From positions 1,426,001-1,490,000 of the forward strand of contig NZ_JAICDG010000001.1 in assembly GCF_022751215.1 (NCBI RefSeq): DNA of 64,000 nt. Reading direction: 5' to 3'. Shown here piece after piece: positions 50,982 through 58,375 of the stretch. Both the position numbers and the translations under genes were made by a program. The notes beneath the pieces were generated by a model. The model ran no database searches. It saw only the letters and a program-made list of their open reading frames with translations, and was not told where the DNA came from. Source of the DNA: Actinomadura terrae (lineage in GTDB: Bacteria; Actinomycetota; Actinomycetes; Streptosporangiales; Streptosporangiaceae). Position 1 is the first letter of the stretch; each line of letters starts with the position of its first letter.

Positions 50982-52376
50982 TCAGCCGTGCACGTGCAAT
51001 GGCTTGCCGGCGAGCGCCAGATGCGCCTCGCCGACCGCCTCGGACTGGGTCGGGTGGGGGTGGATCAGCTGGGCGACCTCGCCTGGCAGGGCCTCCCAGT
51101 TGTAGATGAGCTGACCCTCCGCGATCAGCTCGCCGACGCGTGCGCCGACCATGTGCAGGCCAAGGACCGGGCCGTCCACGGCGGCGATCACCTTCACCTC
51201 GCCCTGCGTCCCCAGGATCTTGCTCTTGGGGTTGCCGGCGAGGTCGTAGGTGACCTCCTTGACCTCATGCCCGCGCTCCCGGGCGGTGGCGGTGGTGATG
51301 CCCACCGACGCGACCTCGGGGTCGGAGTAGGTGATGCGCGGCACGCCGTCGTAGTCGATCGGCGGCGGGGTGAGCCCGGCGAGCCGCTCGGCGACGAGGA
51401 TGCCCTCGGCGAAGCCGACATGGGCCAGCTGCGGCGTCGGGATCAGGTCGCCGACCGCCGAGATCGTGGGGACGCTCGTCCGGCACAGCTCGTCGACCTT
51501 CACGAACCCGCGCTCGGTCTCCACGCCCGCCTCGGCCAGCCCGATCCCGTCGGAGACCGGTCCCCGGCCGACGGCGACGAGCAGGATCTCGGCGTCGATG
51601 TTCTTGCCGCCCTCCAGGGTGACCGACACGCCGCCCTGGGTGGTCTTCGCGCTCTCGAAGCGGGTGCCGACCTCGAACTTGATGCCGCGCTTGCGGAAGG
51701 CCCGCTCCAGCCGCTTGGAGCTGGACTCCTCCTCCAGCGGCAGCAGGTGCGGCAGCGCCTCGACGATCGTCACCTCGGCGCCGAACGAGCGCCACACGCT
51801 GGCGAACTCGACGCCGATCACGCCTCCGCCGAGGATGACGACGGAGCCGGGGACGTGCTCCAGCCGCAGCGCGTGGTCGCTGGAGATGACGCGCTCGCCG
51901 TCGATCTCCAGGCCCGGCAGCGACTTCGGGGCCGACCCGGTGCCGAGGACGATGTGGCCGCCCTCCAGCGTCCTGACCTGCCCGTCGGTCGCGGTGACCT
52001 CGACGGTGGTGGCGCCGGTCAGCCGGCCGGTGCCGTGCACGACCTCGATGCCCTTGGACTTGATGAGCCCGGTGAGGCCCTTGACGGTCGTCGAGACGAC
52101 CCTGTCCTTGTAGGCGTTCACACCGGCGACGTCGATGCCCTCGAACGTCGCCTTCACGCCGAACTTCGCCGCCTCGCGGGACTGGTCGGCGATCTCGGCG
52201 GCGTGCAGCAGCGCCTTTGTGGGGATGCAGCCGCGGTTGAGGCAGGTGCCGCCGAGCGTTTCGTCCCGCTCGACGAGGGCGACGGACTTGCCGAGCTCGG
52301 CGGCGCGCAGCGCGCACGCGTATCCGCCGCTGCCGGCACCCAGGACGACGATGTCGAAGGGGCCGCTGTTGGCCAC
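50982..52376 (-). CDS. lpdA: Dihydrolipoyl dehydrogenase (E3)
   Basis: 464 residues. FAD-binding [17 protein letters not shown], redox-active Cys pair in [23 protein letters not shown]-binding [33 protein letters not shown], and the catalytic His-Glu at the dimer interface ([13 protein letters not shown]). It reoxidises the lipoyl arm of the E2 protein encoded directly downstream. GTG 52376 is preceded by GGGAG. Confidence 0.95.
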   Translation of the reverse strand: MANSGPFDIVVLGAGSGGYACALRAAELGKSVALVERDETLGGTCLNRGCIPTKALLHAAEIADQSREAAKFGVKATFEGIDVAGVNAYKDRVVSTTVKGLTGLIKSKGIEVVHGTGRLTGATTVEVTATDGQVRTLEGGHIVLGTGSAPKSLPGLEIDGERVISSDHALRLEHVPGSVVILGGGVIGVEFASVWRSFGAEVTIVEALPHLLPLEEESSSKRLERAFRKRGIKFEVGTRFESAKTTQGGVSVTLEGGKNIDAEILLVAVGRGPVSDGIGLAEAGVETERGFVKVDELCRTSVPTISAVGDLIPTPQLAHVGFAEGILVAERLAGLTPPPIDYDGVPRITYSDPEVASVGITTATARERGHEVKEVTYDLAGNPKSKILGTQGEVKVIAAVDGPVLGLHMVGARVGELIAEGQLIYNWEALPGEVAQLIHPHPTQSEAVGEAHLALAGKPLHVHG

Positions 52377-52508
52377 TGGACGCTCCCTTTCCCGATCTGA
52401 CGCCGCGTGGGCCGCGGCGCCTCTGGCGGGGCGGGAGCTCGGGCGTCCGGGCCCCCACCGCCACGAGAAAAACCTATTCGTTTGTCACGCCGGTGGTTCG
52501 GGCGGCCC

Positions 52509-54017
52509 CTACAGAGCGCCTCCGGCGAGGTCCTCGGCGATCTGGACGAGGGTCCGCGTCGCCGCGCCGGTGCCGCCCTTGGGGGTGTACCCGTAGGGCT
52601 CGCCCTTGTGGAAGGACGGGCCGGCGATGTCGAGGTGGGCCCACCTGACGCCGTCCGGCACGAACTCCTTGAGGAAGACCCCGGCCACCAGCATGCCGCC
52701 CCAGCGCTCGCCGCTGATGTTGGCGATGTCGGCGACGGCGGAGTCCAGGCCCTTGCGCAGGTCGGCTGGCAGCGGCATGCCCCAGGCCGCCTCCCCGGCG
52801 CGTCCGGCCGCCGCCACAACCTTCTCACGGACGTCGTCGTCGTTGGCCATGACCCCGCTGGTGCGGGTGCCGAGCGCGACCAGCTGGGCGCCGGTCAGCG
52901 TCGCGACGTCCACGATCAGGTCGGGGTCGTCCTCACCGGCGCGGACGAGCGCGTCGGCCAGCACGAGGCGGCCCTCGGCGTCGGTGTTGAGGACCTCGAC
53001 GGTCTTGCCGCCGTAGATGCGCAGCACGTCGGAGGGGCGCTGGGCGGTGCCGCTCGGCATGTTCTCGGCGATCGCCAGGTAGCCGACGACGTTCACCTTC
53101 GTCCCGAGCCTGGCGATCGCGGCCAGCGCGCCGAGCACCGCGCCCGCGCCGCCCATGTCGGACTTCATCCAGTCCATGGAGTCGGCCGGCTTGAGCGACA
53201 GGCCGCCCGAGTCGAACGTGATGCCCTTGCCGACCAGCGCGAGGGTCTTGGACGCCTCGGGGTGGGTGTAGGCGAGCCGGACCAGGCGCGGCGGGTTGAC
53301 CGAGCCCTGCCCGACGCCCGCGATGCCGCCGTACCCACCGTCCACCAGGGCCTTCTCGTCGAGGACCTCGACGGCGAGGCCGGTCTCGGCGGCCACCCGC
53401 TCGGCCTCGTGGGCCAGCTCCTCGGGCGGCAGGTGGGACGGCGGCGTGTTGACGAGGTCGCGGACGAGGTTGACCGAGGCGGCGAGGACGCGGGCCCGCT
53501 CCACCGCCGCGTCGGTGCCGTCGCCGCCCGGGCCCGCGGCGGGGCCGGCCAGGCGGACGTCCTCGACCGGGCTCCTGCGCCCCTCGCCGGTGCGGAAGCT
53601 GTCGAAGGTGTAGGTGCCGAGCAGGGCGCCGAGCGCGACGCTCTCGACCTCGCCGGCGGAGGCGGCGGGCAGGGCGACGGCGACCCGGGCGGAGCCGGCG
53701 AGCGCGCGCAGGGCGGCGCCCGCCGCGCGGCGGAGGTCTTCGTCGGTGGGGCTCTCGCCCAGGCCCGCGGCCAGGACGACCGGGGCGGGGACGGCGCCGA
53801 GGGTCGGGAGCTTGACGACCTCGCCGGCCTTGCCGGTGGCGCCGAGTGCGCGCAGCGCGTCCGCGAGCCGTCCGCCGAGGGCCTGGTCGAGGTCCTGGAG
53901 GAAGGGCGCGGAGCCGGCGGTCGGGACGGCCCCGGCCTCGGCTGGGGAGACGCCGATCACGATCGCGTCGACGTCGAGATTGGCCGGGGTCGCGCTGTCA
54001 AGGCTGATGCTCGTCAC
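52509..54017 (-). CDS. pepA: Leucyl aminopeptidase (M17, cytosol aminopeptidase)
   Basis: About 502 residues from GTG 54017 (VTSISLDSATPANLDVD). The C-terminal catalytic domain carries the dizinc ligands in VGKGITFDSGGLSLKPADSMDWMKSDMGGAG and the NTDAEGRLVLADAL motif, with the catalytic Arg in the latter. The N-terminal alpha/beta domain is less conserved. Removes N-terminal hydrophobic residues in protein turnover. The frame stays open to 54263, but those residues are low complexity. The nearest ribosome-like GGGAGG is 16 nt before the GTG. It is divergent from the gntR gene (296 bp), and that interval shows no other gene. Confidence 0.93.
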   Translation of the reverse strand: MTSISLDSATPANLDVDAIVIGVSPAEAGAVPTAGSAPFLQDLDQALGGRLADALRALGATGKAGEVVKLPTLGAVPAPVVLAAGLGESPTDEDLRRAAGAALRALAGSARVAVALPAASAGEVESVALGALLGTYTFDSFRTGEGRRSPVEDVRLAGPAAGPGGDGTDAAVERARVLAASVNLVRDLVNTPPSHLPPEELAHEAERVAAETGLAVEVLDEKALVDGGYGGIAGVGQGSVNPPRLVRLAYTHPEASKTLALVGKGITFDSGGLSLKPADSMDWMKSDMGGAGAVLGALAAIARLGTKVNVVGYLAIAENMPSGTAQRPSDVLRIYGGKTVEVLNTDAEGRLVLADALVRAGEDDPDLIVDVATLTGAQLVALGTRTSGVMANDDDVREKVVAAAGRAGEAAWGMPLPADLRKGLDSAVADIANISGERWGGMLVAGVFLKEFVPDGVRWAHLDIAGPSFHKGEPYGYTPKGGTGAATRTLVQIAEDLAGGAL

Positions 54018-54312
54018 GTAGCACGATGGTAGTCCTCCCGGTGACCGGTTTCGCCCTTTTGGATCAAGCCTTACCCTCCCGGAACGCACCGTGGAGGACC
54101 GCTCCATCCGGCCCTCCGCCCGCGCCCCGGAGCCGGTCCGCGAGGCGAAAGGGCGGCAGGAGGGCCGCGGCGGGGTGGCGGAACGCCGCTGGTCACGGGA
54201 CGAGCCGCAGGTCACAGGGGGTGCGGCGGCGGGTCCGGGTGGCGTAGCCGGACCTCTATTCACCTATTCCGATTGATTTAGTAGGTTTAGCTGCGTGACC
54301 AGGAGAGACTCC

Positions 54313-55071
54313 GTGACCAGGGGAGCGGCGGCCGAGGCGCTGACGCTGTCGGACGCCCGGCGGCTGCGCGCCGACCGGGCGCGGCAGGTGGCCGACGTGC
54401 TGCGCCGCCAGGTGCTGTACGGGGAGTTCCGCAGCGGCGCGCTGCCCGCCGAGGCCGATCTCGTCCGGGAGTTCGGCACGTCCCGCAACACCGTCCGGGA
54501 CGCGCTGGACCTGCTGCGCGCCGAGGGCCTGGTCGAGCGCTGTCCGGGCGTCGGCACGCTCGCGGTCGCCGAGAAGTACCCGCACGGGCTGGAGCGGCTG
54601 CTCGGGCTGGCCGAGACGCTGCGCGAGCACGGGGAGGTGACCAACGAGGTCCGCACGACCGGGCTGATCACGCCGTCCCGGGAGATCTCCTCGCGGCTGC
54701 GGCTGCCCGAGGGCGAGCCCGTCGTCTACGTCGAGCGGATCCGGCGGCTGAACGGGCTGCCGCTCTCGCTCGACCTGACCTACCTCGCCCGCGACCTCGG
54801 CGAGCCGCTGCTCGGCGAGGACCTGGCGCACAACGACATCTTCGTCCTGCTCGAACGGATCGCCGGGCAGCCGCTCGGCCGGGCCGAGGTCACGCTGGAG
54901 GCAGTCAACGCCGATCCGCACTCCGCCGCGACCCTCGACGCCCCGCGCGGCACCGCCCTGCTCATGGTCGAGCGCCTCACCCACCTCGCGGACGGCCGCC
55001 CGGTCGACCTGGAGTTCATCCGGTTCCGCGGCGACCGCATCACCATGAGCGGCTCCATGAACCGCTCCTGA
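54313..55071 (+). CDS. GntR-family regulator (HutC/UTRA type)
   Basis: About 252 residues from GTG 54313, which has AGGAGAG six bases upstream; GTG 54295 in frame is the other choice. The N-terminal wHTH is QVADVLRRQVLYGEFRSGALPAEADLVREFGTSRNTVRDALDLLRAEGLVERCPGVGT. The UTRA ligand domain follows, with EGEPVVYVERIRRLNGLPLSLDLTYLA and GTALLMVERLTHLADGRPVDLEFI. It heads the ferredoxin/ABC/flavoprotein operon and probably senses the imported compound. An 18-bp palindrome and a tandem repeat follow its stop. Confidence 0.9.
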   Translation: MTRGAAAEALTLSDARRLRADRARQVADVLRRQVLYGEFRSGALPAEADLVREFGTSRNTVRDALDLLRAEGLVERCPGVGTLAVAEKYPHGLERLLGLAETLREHGEVTNEVRTTGLITPSREISSRLRLPEGEPVVYVERIRRLNGLPLSLDLTYLARDLGEPLLGEDLAHNDIFVLLERIAGQPLGRAEVTLEAVNADPHSAATLDAPRGTALLMVERLTHLADGRPVDLEFIRFRGDRITMSGSMNRS

Positions 55072-55126
55072 CCCCTTCACCCTGACCCCTTCACCCTGGC
55101 CCCGTCACCCTGCCCTCGTCACCCTG
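55071..55126 (+). repeat. Four-copy 14-bp tandem repeat
   Basis: Units ACCCCTTCACCCTG (55071 and 55085, identical), GCCCCGTCACCCTG (55099) and CCCTCGTCACCCTG (55113). They begin at the last base of the gntR stop and end just before the palindrome ahead of the ferredoxin gene. Confidence 0.85.
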
Positions 55127-55128
55127 AC

Positions 55129-55146
55129 CCGCGCGGCGCCGCGCGG
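55129..55146. promoter_or_regulatory. 18-bp palindrome before the ferredoxin gene
   Basis: CCGCGCGGC-GCCGCGCGG is a perfect palindrome without a spacer, 36 bp before the ferredoxin ATG. It may be the operator of the GntR protein or a weak attenuator. Its extreme GC content lowers the significance. Confidence 0.4.
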
Positions 55147-55182
55147 TGTCCTCCGCATGCCCGCAGATCCCTGGAGAAACGC

Positions 55183-55410
55183 ATGTCCCTCGTGGCGAAC
55201 CGTGCCGACGTCCCCGTGACCGTGGACGAGGCGCTCTGCATCGACGGCTGCACGTTGTGCATCGACGTCTGCCCCCTGGACGCGCTCGCCGTCCATCCCG
55301 AGACCGGCAAGGCGTACATGCACGTGGACGAGTGCTGGTACTGCGGCCCGTGCGCCGACCGGTGTCCGACCGGGGCCGTGACCGTGAACATGCCCTATCT
55401 GCTGCGCTGA
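55183..55410 (+). CDS. 2[4Fe-4S] ferredoxin (AprB-like electron carrier)
   Basis: 75 residues with eight Cys: C19-x3-C23-x2-C26-x3-C30-P and C51-x2-C54-x2-C57-x3-C61-P. These ligate two [4Fe-4S] clusters; the first has a C-x3-C instead of the usual C-x2-C spacing. ATG 55183 follows GGAG. It is the first structural gene of the operon ending in the AprA-like flavoprotein, so it probably carries electrons to or from that enzyme, as AprB does for AprA. That pairing is inferred from order and family. Confidence 0.9.
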   Translation: MSLVANRADVPVTVDEALCIDGCTLCIDVCPLDALAVHPETGKAYMHVDECWYCGPCADRCPTGAVTVNMPYLLR

Positions 55411-55422
55411 GGGATTCATCCG

Positions 55423-56844
55423 ATGAAGAGAGTGCTGGCGGCCGGTGCCGCCGTGGTTCCGTTGCTGGCCGGGTGCACCGTGGCGGGGAACGCCTCGGGC
55501 GGGGGAGGCTCGGGCCAGATCGTCGTGGGCTACCAGTCCAAGACCATCAACACCGTCACCGCGGGCACGCTGCTGCGCTCGCAGGGCTACTTCGAGAAGC
55601 GCCTCAAGGAGCTCGGCGGAGACAGGCACTCCGTCGTGTGGCGCGACTACGACACGGGCGCGCCGATCACCGCGCAGATGCTCGCCGGGAAGATCGACAT
55701 CGGCTCGATGGGCGACTACCCGCTGCTGATCAACGGCTCGCGGTCGCAGGCGCAGGGCGGCGACGCGGCGACCGAGTGGGTGTCGGTGACCGGCTACAAC
55801 CTGCGCGGGTCGCTGAACGGCGTGGTCGTCGCGAACGACTCCGACGCGAAGACGCTGCGCGACCTGAAGGGCAAGACGGTGTCGGCGAGCGTCGGCTCCG
55901 CCGGGCACGGGACGTTCGTCCAGGCGGCGCGGCGGTACGGGCTCGACCCGGCCAAGGACGTCAAGGTCGAGAACCAACAGCCCACGGTCGGCGCGTCGGC
56001 GCTCCAGTCGGGGCACGCGGCGGCGTTCGCGCAGTTCGTGGCGTGGCCGGGGCTGCTGGTGAACCGGGGCGAGGCCAGGCTGCTCTACGACGGCGGCCAG
56101 CTGGGCGTGCCGACGTTCCACGGCGTGGTCGTCCGCAAGCAGTACGCCCAGGAGAACGAGAAGATCCTGCGGGCGTTCCTCCAGGCGCAGATCGACGCGA
56201 CGAACTACCTGCACACGCACCCCGTGGAGGCGGCGGAGTCGGTGGCGTCGGCCACGGGGCTGCCGGTGGAGACCGTCTACCTCTACAACGGCGCGGGCGG
56301 GGTGGCGACGTTCGACCCGACGATCAAGAAGCCGCTGCGGGACGCGTTCGTCCAGGACGTCCCGTTCCTGAAGTCGATCGGGGTCATCCAGACGCCGCTC
56401 AAGGTGGACCCGTTCGTCAACGACTCCTACATCAGGAAGGTCGTCGGCTCGTCCTACGACGGGAAGGCCGCCTCCACCGCCAACCCCGCCGCCATCACCG
56501 GCACGGACGAGGTGTGCAAGGCGAAGGTGGGCGACGCCGCCACGGCGGGCGAGGTGTGGGTGAAGGGTGAGCCCCGGACGCGTCCCGTCGCCGACCCGGT
56601 CTGCCTGCTGCGGAACGTGAAGGCGTTGCAGGGGCAGGGCAAGCAGATCCGCGCCGTCTACATCCCCGACACCGCCGCCGGGACGCGCTGGTTCGCCGAC
56701 AAGGACGTCTGGGTCGAGGATCCGTCGGCCGGCGCCGCCAAGCGGTTCAAGCCGTTCGCGACGCAGGAGGGCGCGCAGAAGTACGTGTCCGCGCACACGG
56801 GCGCCAAGGTCGTGACCTACGACGAGGCGGTGAAGCGCGCATGA
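55423..56844 (+). CDS. ABC transporter substrate-binding lipoprotein (SsuA/TauA-like) with NosL-like C-terminal domain
   Basis: 473 residues. The lipobox PLLAGC puts the lipidated Cys near residue 18. Residues about 30-330 are an aliphatic sulfonate/nitrate/taurine-type binding fold: [55 protein letters not shown], and [19 protein letters not shown]. Residues about 340-473 are extra. They contain two Cys (EVCKAK, DPVCLL) and end [31 protein letters not shown], resembling the NosL/metal-chaperone family. The fusion suggests extracytoplasmic metal or thiol handling of the substrate. It overlaps the permease gene by 4 bp. Confidence 0.87.
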   Translation: MKRVLAAGAAVVPLLAGCTVAGNASGGGGSGQIVVGYQSKTINTVTAGTLLRSQGYFEKRLKELGGDRHSVVWRDYDTGAPITAQMLAGKIDIGSMGDYPLLINGSRSQAQGGDAATEWVSVTGYNLRGSLNGVVVANDSDAKTLRDLKGKTVSASVGSAGHGTFVQAARRYGLDPAKDVKVENQQPTVGASALQSGHAAAFAQFVAWPGLLVNRGEARLLYDGGQLGVPTFHGVVVRKQYAQENEKILRAFLQAQIDATNYLHTHPVEAAESVASATGLPVETVYLYNGAGGVATFDPTIKKPLRDAFVQDVPFLKSIGVIQTPLKVDPFVNDSYIRKVVGSSYDGKAASTANPAAITGTDEVCKAKVGDAATAGEVWVKGEPRTRPVADPVCLLRNVKALQGQGKQIRAVYIPDTAAGTRWFADKDVWVEDPSAGAAKRFKPFATQEGAQKYVSAHTGAKVVTYDEAVKRA

Positions 56845-57617
56845 CCGGGGTCCTGCGGTGGCCGGTGCGGGCGGCGTCGCTCGCGGCAGCGCTGCTGGCC
56901 TGGCAGCTGCTCACCGCCGCGAACGTCCGGTTCTGGGTGCGCTTCGACCGCTTCCCCGGCCCGATGGACGTCCTGCGCGAGTTCGGACGCCAGGTCGAGG
57001 AGGCCCAGTTCTGGCAGGACATCGCGCAGAGCCTCGTCCGCATCCTCACCGGGTTCGTGCTGGCGGCCGTGCTCGGCGTCGTCCTCGGCGTCGCGACCGC
57101 CCGGTCGCGCTGGGCGGGCGACCTGCTCCAGCCGCTGTTCGAGGTGGCGCGGCCGATCCCGGCGATCGCGCTGGTGCCGGTCGCGATCCTGCTGTTCCCG
57201 GCGAACGAGCAGGGGATCGTCTTCATCACGTTCGCCGCCGCGTTCTTCCCCGTCCTGGTCAGCACCCGGCACGCGGTGAAGGCGCTCCCGGTCGTCTGGG
57301 AGGACGCGGTGCGGACGCTCGGCGCGGGCCGCTGGCGGGTGCTGGCGCGCGTCGTCCTGCCCGGGGTGCTGCCGGGCGTGTTCGGGGGCCTGTCGATCGG
57401 GATGGGCGTGGCGTGGATCTGCGTGATCTCCGCCGAGATGATCTCCGGCGACTTCGGCGTCGGCTACCGCACCTGGCAGGCGTACACGATCGTCGACTAC
57501 CCCGGCGTGCTCGTCGGGATGGCCACCATCGGGCTCCTCGGCTGGCTCACCTCCGCCGCCGTGGAGGTCGCGGGCCGCAGGCTGACCCGGTGGCTGCCGA
57601 GGGAGGAACGCTCATGA
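56841..57617 (+). CDS. ABC transporter permease (SsuC/TauC-like)
   Basis: 258 residues, with an N-terminal TM helix, then a five-TM BPD_transp_1 core. [20 protein letters not shown] and the EAA-like loop [47 protein letters not shown] are standard for sulfonate/nitrate/taurine importers. The ATG overlaps the binding-protein stop (ATGA), and its own stop overlaps the ATPase start (ATGA). Confidence 0.92.
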   Translation: MTGVLRWPVRAASLAAALLAWQLLTAANVRFWVRFDRFPGPMDVLREFGRQVEEAQFWQDIAQSLVRILTGFVLAAVLGVVLGVATARSRWAGDLLQPLFEVARPIPAIALVPVAILLFPANEQGIVFITFAAAFFPVLVSTRHAVKALPVVWEDAVRTLGAGRWRVLARVVLPGVLPGVFGGLSIGMGVAWICVISAEMISGDFGVGYRTWQAYTIVDYPGVLVGMATIGLLGWLTSAAVEVAGRRLTRWLPREERS

Positions 57618-58375
57618 GCGGGACCGGGGCGCTGTCCCTGCGGGCCGAGGGGGTGACGCTCGGCTACGGCGGCCGGGCCGTCGTGTCCGGGCTGAACCTG
57701 GCGGTGGCGGCGGGGGAGATCCTCGTCGTGCTCGGGCCGTCGGGATGCGGCAAGTCGACGCTGCTGCGGGCGTTCGCGGGGCTGCTGCCCGCCGCGTCCG
57801 GACGCGTCCTCGCGGGCGGGGAGCCCGTCACCGGCACGTCCGCCGACCGCGCGCTCGTCTTCCAGGACGACGCGCTGCTGCCCTGGCGCACGGCGCGCCG
57901 CAACGTCGAGCTGGCCCTGTCGCTGCGCGGCGTCAAACGCCGGGAGCGCCGCGCGACGGCGGCGCGCTGGCTGGACCGGGTCGGGCTCGGCGACGCCGCC
58001 GACCGGCTGCCGCGCGAGCTGTCGGGCGGGATGCGCCAGCGCGTCCAGCTCGCCCGCACGCTCGCGGCCGGTCCGCGCGCGATCCTCATGGACGAGCCGT
58101 TCGGCGCCCTGGACGCGCAGACCCGCGCGAGCATGCAGCGGCTGCTGCTGGACGTCCTCGCCGACGCGCCCGCCACCGTCGTGTTCGTCACCCACGACGT
58201 GGACGAGGCGCTGCTGCTCGGGCACCGGATCGTGGTGCTCGGCGCGGACGGCGTGACGGCGGAGTTCCCCGTCCCCGCGTCCCGCGACGTGCTGCTCGCG
58301 GCGCTCGGCGCCACACCGGAAGTCGTACAGGACGCGCGGCCGGAAACGCGCGTCGAGGAAAGGGAGGCGGTCTGA
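57614..58375 (+). CDS. ABC transporter ATP-binding protein (SsuB/TauB-like)
   Basis: 253 residues from ATG 57614. Walker [11 protein letters not shown]-loop [20 protein letters not shown], signature LSGGMRQR, Walker [13 protein letters not shown], switch His [12 protein letters not shown]. The DDALLPW Q-loop and the GGMRQR signature are those of the nitrate/sulfonate/taurine family. Its TGA overlaps the ATG of the flavoprotein gene (TGATG), tying transport to the redox enzyme. Confidence 0.93.
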   Translation: MSGTGALSLRAEGVTLGYGGRAVVSGLNLAVAAGEILVVLGPSGCGKSTLLRAFAGLLPAASGRVLAGGEPVTGTSADRALVFQDDALLPWRTARRNVELALSLRGVKRRERRATAARWLDRVGLGDAADRLPRELSGGMRQRVQLARTLAAGPRAILMDEPFGALDAQTRASMQRLLLDVLADAPATVVFVTHDVDEALLLGHRIVVLGADGVTAEFPVPASRDVLLAALGATPEVVQDARPETRVEEREAV

